Below, piece by piece: positions 17,908 to 27,073 of a stretch of DNA of 64,000 nucleotides (the first letter of the stretch is position 1; every line of letters begins with the position of its first letter). The notes under the pieces were generated by a model that did no database searches, was not told where the DNA came from, and worked only from the letters and a program-made list of their open reading frames with translations. This DNA is from Sphingopyxis sp. YR583. Its GTDB lineage: Bacteria > Pseudomonadota > Alphaproteobacteria > Sphingomonadales > Sphingomonadaceae. The stretch is taken from positions 1,364,001 through 1,428,000 of the forward strand of contig NZ_FNWK01000001.1 in assembly GCF_900108295.1 (NCBI RefSeq). The letters are read 5' to 3'. The position numbers and the translations under genes were made by a program.

Positions 17908-18963
17908 TTAGAGCTGGTGTCCCGTGCGATCGCGCTTCGTCGCAAGATATTGCTCGTTATATTTGTTCGTCGGCAGCGCCAGCGGAATCCGCTCGACGAC
18001 CTCGACACTCTCTTTTTCGAGCCGCGCAACCTTCTCTGGATTGTTCGTCATCAGCCGAATCTGGGGGATGTTCAGCAGTTCCAGCATCCGTCCCGCAATC
18101 GCGAAATCGCGCGCCTCGGCCGGAAAGCCGAGCCGCAGATTGGCGTCGACCGTGTCATAGCCCTGATCCTGCAACGCGTAGGCGCGCAGCTTGTTGACGA
18201 GGCCGATGCCGCGGCCTTCCTGCCTGAGGTAAAGCAACACGCCCCACGGCGCGTCGGCCATCGCGTGAAGCGCCGCATGGAGTTGCGGCCCGCAATCGCA
18301 TTTCAGGCTGCCGAGCACATCGCCGGTCAGGCATTCGCTGTGCAGCCGCACGACCGGCGGATTGCCGTCGCGCTTTCCGATGACGAGCGCGACATGATCC
18401 GACGCCTCTTCGGGCGACCGGAAGGCGACGATCTCCGCGCTTTCGCTGGCTTCGACCGGCAGCCTCGCCCTCGCCGCGATTTCAAGGCGGACGGGATCGA
18501 GCAGCGCGGCGACATTTTCGACACTGCACGCGGTTTCGGCGTCGCCCGCCGCTTGACGCACAAAGAAGGCGGGGAGCAGGCCGGCGTGGCGCGCCATGGT
18601 CATCGCAATGGCCGCGGCCGTCTCGCCGCCGGTAGCGACGGTGTGGAAGGGGCCCTTGAGCGGATTGGCGAGATCCAGTGCAGGATCGGCGATCGCGAGC
18701 GCCGCAGCAACAACCGGGGCGGCGTTCGCGAGGCGCACCGGCCCGGGCGTGGCGGCGACACGCTGGTTGGTGAGTTTGAGCGTCACAGCCCGCTCGCCCG
18801 ACAGCAAGATGTCATGGCTGCCAAATTCGGCCAGTGCGGCATCGTGGGCGCTCTCGACCGCCAGCAGATCGAGTATGCCGTCAGGGCCGGTCAGGCGAAA
18901 CGGCCAGCCGCGCCGCAAGGCATCGATCGCGCGCGCGGCGTTCCGGGCGCCGACATTGTTCAA
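17908..18963 (-). CDS. ribA: GTP cyclohydrolase II
   Basis: The product has 351 residues. The C-terminal half is a standard RibA, which converts GTP to the first riboflavin precursor. The zinc-site stretch HSECLTGDVLGSLKCDCG (Cys near 205, 216 and 218) is followed by LLYLRQEGRGIGLVNKLRAY and LMTNNPEKV. The N-terminal 150 residues are a divergent extension found in alphaproteobacterial RibA; no DHBP-synthase active-site motif is visible. The only sensible start is TTG at 18963, which overlaps the xthA stop as TTGA. The frame is open upstream within xthA, but that part is a shadow. Confidence 0.88.
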   Translation of the reverse strand: MNNVGARNAARAIDALRRGWPFRLTGPDGILDLLAVESAHDAALAEFGSHDILLSGERAVTLKLTNQRVAATPGPVRLANAAPVVAAALAIADPALDLANPLKGPFHTVATGGETAAAIAMTMARHAGLLPAFFVRQAAGDAETACSVENVAALLDPVRLEIAARARLPVEASESAEIVAFRSPEEASDHVALVIGKRDGNPPVVRLHSECLTGDVLGSLKCDCGPQLHAALHAMADAPWGVLLYLRQEGRGIGLVNKLRAYALQDQGYDTVDANLRLGFPAEARDFAIAGRMLELLNIPQIRLMTNNPEKVARLEKESVEVVERIPLALPTNKYNEQYLATKRDRTGHQL

Positions 18964-19754
18964 AAGTCGAACTCGGTGATCAGCGGGATATGGTCCGACG
19001 GCCGTTCCCAACTGCGCGCGGGCTGTACGATACGGTGCGACACCGCCTTTTGCATCAGGTCGGGCGTGACCCACATATGGTCGAGCCGTCGGCCGCGGTT
19101 CGACGCCTCCCAATCCTTCGCGCGGTAGCTCCACCATGTATAGAGCCGCTCCGGCGCGGGGACGAAATGGCGCCCGAGATCGACCCAGTTCGATGCCGCC
19201 CGCAGACGCGCGAGGGTTTCGACCTCGATCGGCGTATGGCTGACGACGTCGAGCAGCGCCTTGTGGTTCCACACGTCGCTTTCGAGCGGCGCGACGTTGA
19301 AATCGCCCGTCAGCACCGTCGGCGTGTCGGCGAGTGCGTCCGACCATTCGGTCATACGGCCGAAGAAATCCAGTTTCTGCCCGAACTTGGGATTAAGCTC
19401 GCGGTCGGGAATATCGCCGCCAGCGGGAATATAGACATTGTCCAGCCGCACGCCCGACGGCAGCGTCACACCCACATGCCGTGCTTCGCCGTTGGCCTGC
19501 CAGTCATATTTGCGCACGTCGGTCAGCGGTTGCTTGCTGACGATGGCGACGCCATGGTGCATGCGCTGGCCGTGGGTGACGATATGCTCATATCCCAGCC
19601 GCCGGAACATCTCGGGCGGGAACAGGCCGCATTCGACCTTGGTCTCCTGCAGGCACAGAATGTCAGGGGCTTCCTCGCGCAGGAATTTTTCGACGATTCC
19701 GATGCGCGCGCGAACGCTGTTGATGTTCCATGAAGCGATGCTGGTGCGAGTCAT
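18960..19754 (-). CDS. xthA: Exodeoxyribonuclease III (AP endonuclease)
   Basis: The product has 264 residues, the normal ExoIII length. Catalytic motifs of the EEP nuclease family are present: SWNINSVRAR near the N-terminus, CLQETKVE (metal-binding Glu near 38), VYIPAGGD, VLTGDFNVAP (Asp/Asn active site) and RRLDHMWVT plus PSDHIPL (catalytic Asp-His). It repairs abasic sites in DNA. ribA follows with a 4-base overlap. Confidence 0.95.
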   Translation of the reverse strand: MTRTSIASWNINSVRARIGIVEKFLREEAPDILCLQETKVECGLFPPEMFRRLGYEHIVTHGQRMHHGVAIVSKQPLTDVRKYDWQANGEARHVGVTLPSGVRLDNVYIPAGGDIPDRELNPKFGQKLDFFGRMTEWSDALADTPTVLTGDFNVAPLESDVWNHKALLDVVSHTPIEVETLARLRAASNWVDLGRHFVPAPERLYTWWSYRAKDWEASNRGRRLDHMWVTPDLMQKAVSHRIVQPARSWERPSDHIPLITEFDF

Positions 19755-19812
19755 GCGGTGGCTCTATCGGCGCACGTCGGGGCGCGCAATGTCCCATGCG
19801 CCGGACAAATTA

Positions 19813-19845
19813 AACCCCCGTCCCAGGGGCGGTGGAACGGGGGTT
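19813..19845 (-). terminator. Strong GC hairpin, terminator on the minus strand
   Basis: AACCCCCGT (19813-19821) and ACGGGGGTT (19837-19845) form a 9-bp stem that continues through GG/CC pairs. On the minus strand it is followed by TAATTTG. It is too far from lolA to be its primary terminator, since another hairpin is nearer. Confidence 0.6.
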
Positions 19846-20035
19846 CAAGGTCAGCGTTCGTCACGCTCTTGAATGAAGGTGCCTGGCAGTCCGGGTGGGG
19901 CAACAGGGGGAAACCCAAATCCGGGGGCCGTGTTGGCGCCTTCGAGATTTGAAATAGACGGTCCTCCCTGTCGCCAAGCTGAACAAAATCGGCGTTCCTG
20001 CGCCATTCCTGCAGTTCGTCGATACGAGACGTCCG
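19813..20035 (-). ncRNA. Candidate small RNA between lolA and xthA
   Basis: The minus-strand segment is bounded upstream by the lolA terminator and downstream by its own GC-rich hairpin terminator. It contains no supported protein. Several internal complementary stretches can be seen (e.g. CCGGGTGGGG against CCCCACCCGG-like partners), so an independently transcribed structured RNA is plausible. The 5' end is a guess and no family is recognised. A 6S-like RNA is one idea, without proof. Confidence 0.3.
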
Positions 20036-20049
20036 TTGGTCTGGAAAAG

Positions 20050-20078
20050 GCGCCGAATCCCTTTCCCGAATTCGGCGC
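20050..20078 (-). terminator. lolA terminator
   Basis: A 9-bp perfect stem, GCGCCGAAT (20050-20058) and ATTCGGCGC (20070-20078), is followed on the minus strand by CTTTTCC. It lies 31 bases after the lolA stop. Confidence 0.75.
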
Positions 20079-20109
20079 GCTCATTTCAAACGCAGCGACG
20101 GCTTCCTTG

Positions 20110-20760
20110 TCAGCCCACGCGGCCGCGCTGCTTCGGCCGCGGATCGGTCCATTTGAAGGCCGAGTCGGCGACCGCCACGTTGAACTTCTGGTTGCTGAGG
20201 TCGATTCGTGTGCGGTTGTTCTGTGAATCGAGCGCCACCCAACCGCGCAAGCGAAGCCCGCCGGGCGCCGCGCCGTCGCGCACGAACACCATGGTGATCG
20301 TGCCATATTCGGGGCGCTTCGGATCCTTGACCTCGACGCTCAGCACGTCGCCGTTTCCGGTGGGAAGAACCTTCGCATATTTCGTCAGGTCGCGATCGGG
20401 GTCGAGCAGCGCGCCGAGCGGCGAATTCTTCACCGGCCAACGCTGAACCTGACGCACTTCATAGTCGATCATCGTCAAAGAACTGCCGTCGCCGACGATC
20501 AGCAGCGGGACGCCCTTTTGATACTGAAAGCGGATCTTGCCCGGGCGCTTCAGGGTGAGCTGGCCGGTCAGCCGCTGGCCGTTGCGGTCGGTCTGCACGA
20601 ACTCCGCGGTCATGGAACTTGTCGACTTCAAGTGCGACTGCACCGATGCCAGTGCATTCGACGACTGGGCGATCGCCGGTACCACGAGGGCGAGGCCGGC
20701 AGCGGCCAACGGCGCGAGCGTGCAGACGGCGAGGCGGATCATATTCGTCTTCAGGATCAT
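20110..20760 (-). CDS. lolA: Outer-membrane lipoprotein carrier protein LolA
   Basis: The product has 216 residues with a cleavable signal (about 1-31, ending VVPAIAQS). The mature part has the LolA pattern: SSMTAEFVQTDRNGQRLTGQ, KRPGKIRFQYQKGVPLLIVG, DGSSLTMIDYEVRQVQRWPV and SPLGALLDP. It ferries lipoproteins across the periplasm from LolCDE to the outer membrane. The ATG at 20760 follows GAGAGAC. It lies downstream of ftsK on the same strand, separated by 107 bases. Confidence 0.9.
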   Translation of the reverse strand: MILKTNMIRLAVCTLAPLAAAGLALVVPAIAQSSNALASVQSHLKSTSSMTAEFVQTDRNGQRLTGQLTLKRPGKIRFQYQKGVPLLIVGDGSSLTMIDYEVRQVQRWPVKNSPLGALLDPDRDLTKYAKVLPTGNGDVLSVEVKDPKRPEYGTITMVFVRDGAAPGGLRLRGWVALDSQNNRTRIDLSNQKFNVAVADSAFKWTDPRPKQRGRVG

Positions 20761-20867
20761 CAGTCTCTCGTTTTCAAACAGGGCGGCCGGTCATCGCAGC
20801 CCGGCATTGAACCCGCGCTGAACCTGTCGTCAGGCGTTGTTCAAGTCGCGAAGCGCGCAATGGTTCC

Positions 20868-23180
20868 TCAACGTTGCTGGCCATATTGGTCTGTCAGCAC
20901 GTCGCGGCGGCCGACATGGTTGGGGGGGCTGACCAGCCCTTCATCCTCCATCCGCTCGATCAGGCGCGCTGCGCTGTTGTAGCCGATGCGGAGTTGCCGC
21001 TGGAGCCAGCTGGTCGACGCCTTCTGGCTTTCGACAACGATCTGGCACGCCTTGGCATACATGCGGTCCTCGGCGCTGTCCCCGCCTGCCGGAGCGCCTT
21101 CCATCGCGAAGCCGCCATCCTCGGGATCCTCGGTGACGCTCTCGATATAGTCGGGCCGCCCCTGCCCCTTCCAGTGATCGGCGACCGCGCGCACTTCATC
21201 ATCGGAGACGAAGGGCCCGTGAATACGCGTGATCTGCTTGCCTCCCGGAACATAGAGCATGTCGCCCTTGCCCAGCAGCTGCTCGGCGCCCGCTTCGCCA
21301 AGGATCGTCCGGCTGTCGATTTTCGACGTGACGTTGAAACTGATGCGCGTCGGCAGGTTCGCCTTGATGACGCCGGTGATGACGTCGACCGACGGACGCT
21401 GCGTCGCGAGGATCAGGTGGATACCCGCCGCGCGCGCCTTTTGTGCGAGCCGCTGGATCAGGAATTCGACTTCCTTGCCCGCGGTCATCATCAAATCGGC
21501 GAGTTCGTCGACCACGACAACGATCTGCGGCAGCGGCGCATAATCGAGCGTCTCTTCCTCATAGACCGGCTGGCCGGTGTCGGGGTCATAGCCGGTCTGG
21601 ACGCGGCGCCCGAGCGACTTGCCCTTGGCGAGCGCGCCGCGCACCTTGTCATTGTAGGAGGCGAGGTTGCGGACCGATAGCGACGACATCATCCGGTAGC
21701 GGTCCTCCATCTGCTCGACCGCCCATTTGAGCGCACGGATCGCCTTCTTGGGCTCAGTCACCACGGGGGCGAGCAGATGCGGAATATCGTCATAGACGCT
21801 GAGTTCCAGCATCTTGGGATCGATCATGATCATCTTCACCTGATCGGGACCGAGGCGATAGAGCAGCGACAGGATCATCGCGTTGAGCCCGACCGACTTA
21901 CCCGAACCCGTCGTACCCGCGATCAGCAGATGCGGCATCGGCGCCAGGTCGGCGATCACCGCATCGCCGCTGATATTCTTGCCGAGGATGATCGGCAGTG
22001 CACCGGTCTGGTCCTGAAACAGCGCGCTGCCGATGATCTCGTGCAGCACGACCGACTCGCGGTGCGCATTGGGCAGTTCGATGCCGATCACGGTGCGACC
22101 CGGAATCGGCGCGATACGCGCCGACAGCGCCGACATGTTGCGCGCGATGTCGTCGGCGAGGTTCGACACCCGGCTGGCCTTCGTACCCGGCGCGGGCTCG
22201 AGTTCGTACATGGTCACGACGGGGCCGGGGCGAACCGCGGTGACGACACCCTTGACCTGGAAATCCTCAAGCACTGATTCGAGCAGGCGCGCGTTGCGTT
22301 CCAGCCCCGCCTTGTCGATTTGTCCGGTCGGTCCCGGCGGGGGCGGCGCGAGCAGGTCGATCGACGGCAACTGATAATTGGTGAACAGCTCGGTCTGTGG
22401 TTTCGCCTTGGGCTTCGAGGGAGCGGTGCGTTCGGCGGGATCGGCGATTTCGGGCGGCGCGCGGTCGATGGGTTCGGCGACGGCACGCGGGCGCACGACA
22501 CGCTCCATCAGGTTCGGGGTCTTCGCTTCTTCGCTCGATACGCGAACGGGCTCGACGACGCGGCTCCCCTCGGCCGCCGGCAGCTTGAAGCGCGAGGCCC
22601 AACCCTTGTTCAGCCGCAGCGCGCGCCATGCGAGCCACAGTCCAAGCCCGATGAGCAGCAAGATGGTTGCAAACCGGATCAGCGCCGCTGCCGGTTCGCC
22701 CGCCTGCGCGAACAGCGGGGTGATCGCTCCGCCCAACAGCAACGCGATGATCCCGCCCCAGCCCGCGGGCATCGGGGCGTTCGTCGCCGGCGCCCAGAGT
22801 TCGGCGCCGAGACCGACGAGCAGGATGCCAATGAAGCTGTATGCTAGCTGGCGCGGCCAGTAAGGCTGCTCTTCGCCGAGCCACAGCCGCCAGGCGATGA
22901 TCCCGAGCAGCGGCAGCAGCAGCGCGAAGCCGACTCCGCCGATCGATAGGCCAAGGTCGGCGAACCACGCCCCGGCGCTGCCCATCCAGTTGGCGGCGGT
23001 GCCGTGCGCGGCGGTGTTCAGCGCCGCATCGGTGCTGTCATAAGTGGCCAGCGCGAGCGCGAGAAACAGCGTGAAGAGCCCGAGCGCCACCGCCGCGGCG
23101 ATCACGAGCGATCGCGCGATACTCTGGCGGAAAACGGTGCGCCAATCGGCCTTTACGGGTGCGGCCTTGCGGCTAGCCAT
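20868..23180 (-). CDS. ftsK: DNA translocase FtsK/SpoIIIE
   Basis: The product has 770 residues. Four membrane spans in the first 210 residues are followed by a proline/charged linker, and then the motor with beta and alpha RecA-like domains. The Walker A is HLLIAGTTGSGKSVGLNAM and Walker B is QIVVVVDELADLMM. The C-terminal gamma winged helix LRIGYNSAARLIERMEDEGL reads KOPS-type polarity sequences. It pumps the chromosome termini through the division septum. The start MASRKAAPVK at 23180 is chosen; the frame extends to 23276 but upstream residues look non-coding. The linker is short compared with E. coli FtsK. Confidence 0.93.
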   Translation of the reverse strand: MASRKAAPVKADWRTVFRQSIARSLVIAAAVALGLFTLFLALALATYDSTDAALNTAAHGTAANWMGSAGAWFADLGLSIGGVGFALLLPLLGIIAWRLWLGEEQPYWPRQLAYSFIGILLVGLGAELWAPATNAPMPAGWGGIIALLLGGAITPLFAQAGEPAAALIRFATILLLIGLGLWLAWRALRLNKGWASRFKLPAAEGSRVVEPVRVSSEEAKTPNLMERVVRPRAVAEPIDRAPPEIADPAERTAPSKPKAKPQTELFTNYQLPSIDLLAPPPPGPTGQIDKAGLERNARLLESVLEDFQVKGVVTAVRPGPVVTMYELEPAPGTKASRVSNLADDIARNMSALSARIAPIPGRTVIGIELPNAHRESVVLHEIIGSALFQDQTGALPIILGKNISGDAVIADLAPMPHLLIAGTTGSGKSVGLNAMILSLLYRLGPDQVKMIMIDPKMLELSVYDDIPHLLAPVVTEPKKAIRALKWAVEQMEDRYRMMSSLSVRNLASYNDKVRGALAKGKSLGRRVQTGYDPDTGQPVYEEETLDYAPLPQIVVVVDELADLMMTAGKEVEFLIQRLAQKARAAGIHLILATQRPSVDVITGVIKANLPTRISFNVTSKIDSRTILGEAGAEQLLGKGDMLYVPGGKQITRIHGPFVSDDEVRAVADHWKGQGRPDYIESVTEDPEDGGFAMEGAPAGGDSAEDRMYAKACQIVVESQKASTSWLQRQLRIGYNSAARLIERMEDEGLVSPPNHVGRRDVLTDQYGQQR

Positions 23181-23304
23181 GCTCTTATCCGGTCCCTGTC
23201 GTTTAACCACGGCGATATGCGCATGGGGCGGACTCGCCGTCAAGCGCGGCCCCCGGCCTGCCCACAGCCTTTCCAACCGCTCCGCCGCACGCTAGGGCGA
23301 AGGC

Positions 23305-24546
23305 ATGAGTGAAACGCTGCGTAGCGATGTCCTGATTTCGGGTGGCGGTCTGGTGGGTCAGACGCTCGCCCTCGCCCTTGCCCATCATGGCCTGTCGGTC
23401 CAGATCGTCGATCCTGCCGACCCGGTGGCGACGATCGCGCCCGGATTCGACGGCCGCGCATCGGCAATCGCCAGCGCGACCTGGCAGATGTTCGAGGTGC
23501 TGGGTATCGCCGACCGCCTTGGCGGGCATGGCTGCCCGATCCGTGCCATCAAGGTCGGCGATGGTGCGCCCGACAGCGGCCGCGGCGGCGAACTCAATTT
23601 TATCACCGCCGATGAGGATCCCCCGCTCGGCACAATGATCGAAAACCGTCAGCTTCGCCTTGCGCTCGCCGCCGGATTGGCCGACGCGCCGCTGGTCAGG
23701 CTGCTTATGCCTGCGGCGGTCGTGACGCGCGAGATCGACGCACATGGTGCCGTGCTGACGCTCGCCGACGGGACACGGCTCGCCGCGCCGCTGTTGATCG
23801 TCGCCGAAGGGCGCCGCTCGCCGACGCGCGATGCCGCAGGATTCAGCATCGCGAACTGGTCTTACCATCATCATGCGATGATCGGTGCGGTCGCGCACGA
23901 AAAGCCGCACGGCAATGTCGCCCACGAAATCTTCTACCCATCGGGGCCGTTCGCGCTGCTGCCGCTCGTCGACGATCCGCAGGGGCGGCACCGTTCGGCC
24001 TTTGTCTGGACGGTATCCGAAAGGGACGGACCAGGCTTCGCGAAACTCGGCGAGCGCGGCTTCATTGCCGAACTGCAGAAGCGCGCTGGGGGTGTTCTCG
24101 GTGCGATGGAACTGGTCGCGCCGCGCATGACCTATCCGCTCGGCTTTCATCACAGCGCATCGATCGTCGCCGACCGTATCGCACTGGTCGGCGATGCTGC
24201 GCACGGCATCCACCCGATCGCGGGCCAGGGACTCAACCTCGGCCTGCGCGATGTCGCGGCACTGACCGAAGTGCTCGTTGAGGGCGCGCGGCTCGGGCTT
24301 GACCTTGGCGATGCCGCGCTGCTTGCGCGATATCAGCGCTGGCGCGGGCTCGACAATATGATGGTCAGCCTCGCGACCGACGGACTTACCCGCCTGTTCG
24401 GCATTCCCGGCCGTACCGCCGCCGCGGTGCGCCGCACCGGGCTTGGCGCGGTCCAGCGGATGCCGATGCTCAAGCGCTTCTTCATGGACGAAGCACGCGG
24501 TGAGGCCGGCGACCTGCCGCGCCTGCTCGCGGGCGCTGAAATCTAG
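23305..24546 (+). CDS. UbiH/UbiF/Coq6-family FAD-dependent hydroxylase (ubiquinone biosynthesis)
   Basis: The product has 413 residues. The N-terminal FAD-binding dinucleotide fold is LISGGGLVGQTLALALAHHG (about 10-29). The second FAD motif, VGDAAHGIHPIAGQGLNLGL (about 295), is diagnostic of the UbiH/VisC family, which hydroxylates the ubiquinone ring. Which of the three ring positions it acts on cannot be read from sequence alone. The gene is divergent from ftsK and monocistronic as seen. Confidence 0.85.
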   Translation: MSETLRSDVLISGGGLVGQTLALALAHHGLSVQIVDPADPVATIAPGFDGRASAIASATWQMFEVLGIADRLGGHGCPIRAIKVGDGAPDSGRGGELNFITADEDPPLGTMIENRQLRLALAAGLADAPLVRLLMPAAVVTREIDAHGAVLTLADGTRLAAPLLIVAEGRRSPTRDAAGFSIANWSYHHHAMIGAVAHEKPHGNVAHEIFYPSGPFALLPLVDDPQGRHRSAFVWTVSERDGPGFAKLGERGFIAELQKRAGGVLGAMELVAPRMTYPLGFHHSASIVADRIALVGDAAHGIHPIAGQGLNLGLRDVAALTEVLVEGARLGLDLGDAALLARYQRWRGLDNMMVSLATDGLTRLFGIPGRTAAAVRRTGLGAVQRMPMLKRFFMDEARGEAGDLPRLLAGAEI

Positions 24547-24641
24547 GTATTACCACTTAGAGCGTCGGCAGCCCGCCGCTAAGCATGAAGTCCTATCCCC
24601 GTCGTTGCGGCAACCATGCCGCAGACGATCGGGGGCGGACC

Positions 24642-25340
24642 ATGTCGACAAAAAGCAACGCACTTGAAACAGCGGTGACCGACTATATCGGGGCGCTGAC
24701 CGCACTCGACGCGGCGCCCGGTGCACGGACGCGCGCGCAGGCCGATCGCAGCTTCGCCCGGCTTTCGACGCTCGCGGCGCCGCGTATCCGCTATTTCACG
24801 CGCAACTATGGGTTGACCGACGTCGCCGAGGACGCAGCACAGGTCTGCGCGATCGCGCTGCATCGAGCCGCCGAACGATATGATCCGGCCCGGGCGCGCT
24901 TTACTACCTATGTGAACTGGCAGTTTCGCGCCGAATTGCAGGCACTCAGGCACCGGTTGCACGGCGACCAGCGGTGTGCCGGGCGGCGGCAAGTCACTGC
25001 AACGCTGTCGTTCGACGCGTTGGAGGAAGAGGGCGCCGATGCCTGGCTGGTCGATCCGGCCGCCCAGGATGCGACCGAACAGGGCGCCGCCGACAATCTC
25101 GCCGAGCGCCTTGCCGATCGTCTGGTCGAGGATTGGGCATGCCGTCGACGCGCGAAACTGGGCCGTTCGCGTGGCGAAGAAAGCCGTATGGAAACCCGGC
25201 TTGCAACCGAAAAGCAGCTTGTCCGTCACCATCTGATGGTGCGCGACGCTGCGGAACGCCTACGCGAAAGCGACCGCCATATCGTGCGGCGCGCGCTCGC
25301 GGACATCGTGCACCACGCGCCGATCCGCAAATTTCACTGA
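24642..25340 (+). CDS. Sigma-70 region-2-like protein
   Basis: The product has 232 residues. Residues of about 45-125 resemble sigma region 2: EDAAQVCAIALHRAAERYDP and ARFTTYVNWQFRAELQALRH, comparable with the core-binding and -10 recognition helices of RpoH-like sigmas. The C-terminal half is helical and charged but shows no clear region-4 HTH, so it may be a degenerate sigma or regulator. The start MSTKSNAL at 24642, after GGGGGCGGAC, is preferred over 24585. It is convergent with the Lon-N gene, 4 bases away. Confidence 0.55.
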   Translation: MSTKSNALETAVTDYIGALTALDAAPGARTRAQADRSFARLSTLAAPRIRYFTRNYGLTDVAEDAAQVCAIALHRAAERYDPARARFTTYVNWQFRAELQALRHRLHGDQRCAGRRQVTATLSFDALEEEGADAWLVDPAAQDATEQGAADNLAERLADRLVEDWACRRRAKLGRSRGEESRMETRLATEKQLVRHHLMVRDAAERLRESDRHIVRRALADIVHHAPIRKFH

Positions 25341-25344
25341 GCTG

Positions 25345-25995
25345 CTACTGGAGCGTGGCGCGACCATCGTCGCCGTCGAAACGGCCGAAAAACTGCATCA
25401 GCTGGACGACAAGTTCGGCGCGCGCATCGATCGGCGAGGCTTCGAGCAGCGCCTGTTTTGCGGCGGCATCGAACGGCGCGACCTGCGCGATGCCGTTGAC
25501 CAGCGTGGCGTCGTCGAGCTGTCCGACCGAATCCCAATCGACGACATAGCCCTGCCGCGCCGCGAAGCGCTTGGCCTCACGCTCAAGGCGCGCGCGCTCG
25601 ATGCTCGCCAGCACCGCATCGTCTTCAGCCTCGAGCTCGATCTCGGCCTCCACCTGCCGGAACGGCGTCGTGACGTCGAGTTCGCGGCGGACGCGAAAGC
25701 GCGCAACGCCTTCGAGGACGAGGTTGAAGCGCCCCTCGTCGAGCGCCTCGACATCGACGATGCGGCCGACGCAACCGACATCGTAGAGCGCGGGCGGTTC
25801 GCGGTCCTCTTCGCCGGGCAGCTGCCGCGGCTGGATCATCCCTATCTGCCGGTCGCGCGCCAATACCTCTTGCACCATCGCTGAATAGCGCGGCTCGAAG
25901 ATATGGAGCGGCAGGTGAAGCCGGGGAAACAGCACCGCACCGGTGAGCGGAAAGATCGCGATCCGCTGAATGGTCAAAGGCGCAGTATCGGCCAT
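25345..25995 (-). CDS. LON peptidase N-terminal (substrate-binding) domain protein
   Basis: The product has 216 residues and is the Lon-N domain alone, without ATPase or protease. FPLTGAVLFPRLHLPLHIFE begins near residue 13, followed by RDRQIGMIQPR and a VGCVGRIVDVEALDEGRFNL stretch. It starts 7 bases after the stop of the CnoX-like gene, so the two form a small operon. That pairing of stand-alone Lon-N and thioredoxin-TPR protein is common in alphaproteobacteria and points to protein quality control. Confidence 0.88.
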   Translation of the reverse strand: MADTAPLTIQRIAIFPLTGAVLFPRLHLPLHIFEPRYSAMVQEVLARDRQIGMIQPRQLPGEEDREPPALYDVGCVGRIVDVEALDEGRFNLVLEGVARFRVRRELDVTTPFRQVEAEIELEAEDDAVLASIERARLEREAKRFAARQGYVVDWDSVGQLDDATLVNGIAQVAPFDAAAKQALLEASPIDARAELVVQLMQFFGRFDGDDGRATLQ

Positions 25996-26002
25996 GGTTG
26001 CT

Positions 26003-26914
26003 CTAACCGAACAGAATCAGCGACAGGCGTCGGCGCTGCGCCGCGACCCAGGCGTCTTCGAGACCAACGGCTTCGAACAGCGAGAGCAGCTTGGCCCGCG
26101 CGGCGCCTTCGTTCCATTCGCGGTCGGCCGCGACGATGTGGAGCAGATTGTCGGTAGCCGCATCGCGCAGGCCCGCGCCGATCTGTGCGCTCGCAAGATC
26201 GAAACGCGCCTGATGATCGTCCGGGTTCGCGGCGACGGCGGCTTCGAATGCCGTAAGCTCACCGGCGTCGGGCGCATCGGCGGCAAGCGCCAGCGCGCTT
26301 TTAGCCTGCACGACGGACGGGTCGTCGGCGATTTCGGCGGGAACCGTGGCGAGCGCGGCCTGAGCGCCCTCGACATCGCCTGCGAGCAGCATCGCGCGGA
26401 TCAACCCTCCGTGCGCCGCGGGGTTATCGGGAGCCATTTCGAGGATCTGTGCAAAGATGCTCGCCGCGCGCGGACCATCGCCTTCGGCAAGGACGGTGTC
26501 CCCCATTTCGATGAGCGGGGCGATCTCGACCGCGCGCGCGGTCGCCTCGCTCTGGATGGGGAGCTGCGCGAGGAGCTGGTCGAGAATTGTCTTCAATTGG
26601 CTTTCGGTGCGCGCGTTGGTCAGATTGGCAACCGGCTGCCCCTGAAAGATCGCATAGACGGTCGGAATCGACTGGACCTGGAACTGACCCGCGATGAAGC
26701 GATTCGCATCGACGTCGACCTTGACCAACACGACGCCCTTGTCGGCATAATCGGCGGCGACCTTTTCGAGCACCGGACCCAATTGTTTGCAGGGGCCGCA
26801 CCATTCGGCCCAGAAATCGAGAATCACGAGGCTGGTCATCGACGGTTCGACGACGTCGCGGCGGAAAGCTTCGACGGCTTCCTTTTCAGAGGGGTTCAGA
26901 CCAAGCGTGGCCAC
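26003..26914 (-). CDS. Thioredoxin-domain/TPR co-chaperone (CnoX/YbbN family)
   Basis: The product has 303 residues. The N-terminal thioredoxin fold (about 15-125) has an intact WAEWCGPCKQLGPVLEK active site, unlike E. coli CnoX, where the first cysteine is lost. A C-terminal TPR-like region (about 140-303) follows. Family members protect substrates from oxidation and hand them to GroEL/DnaK. The start is GTG at 26914, behind AAGGAGC. A Lon-N protein follows in the operon. Confidence 0.88.
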   Translation of the reverse strand: MATLGLNPSEKEAVEAFRRDVVEPSMTSLVILDFWAEWCGPCKQLGPVLEKVAADYADKGVVLVKVDVDANRFIAGQFQVQSIPTVYAIFQGQPVANLTNARTESQLKTILDQLLAQLPIQSEATARAVEIAPLIEMGDTVLAEGDGPRAASIFAQILEMAPDNPAAHGGLIRAMLLAGDVEGAQAALATVPAEIADDPSVVQAKSALALAADAPDAGELTAFEAAVAANPDDHQARFDLASAQIGAGLRDAATDNLLHIVAADREWNEGAARAKLLSLFEAVGLEDAWVAAQRRRLSLILFG

Positions 26915-27073
26915 GGGGAAAGCTCCTTGTTATCGATATGCCCACTTATGTGGGAATTTCGGGCAATATGCCAACCCTTCGGAGAAAATGCACAATCAGG
27001 GGTTGCCGAGTCAAAAAGCCGGTGCTAATCGCCCGCCTCACCCGCTGGAACCGACCGGTTTCCAGCCGCCAGA

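Larger units (their letters stand above)
19755..20109. other. 355-base gene-free interval between lolA and xthA
   Basis: The interval contains two strong hairpins that act on the minus strand (20050-20078 and 19813-19845) and, between them, about 190 bases without a convincing reading frame. A 51-codon frame on the minus strand has no usable ribosome site. The interval is best explained as the lolA terminator followed by a separate small transcript with its own terminator (see the ncRNA candidate). Confidence 0.6.

Noticed and set aside
17908..19347. Extension of ribA upstream into xthA
   Set aside because: Residues upstream of 18963 are the wrong-frame reading of xthA. RibA homology begins at the TTG.
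19851..20306. Minus-strand frame downstream of lolA, possible 51-residue protein
   Set aside because: AGGA sits almost against the ATG, composition is Pro/Gly-rich, and it lies between two terminators; an RNA is more plausible.
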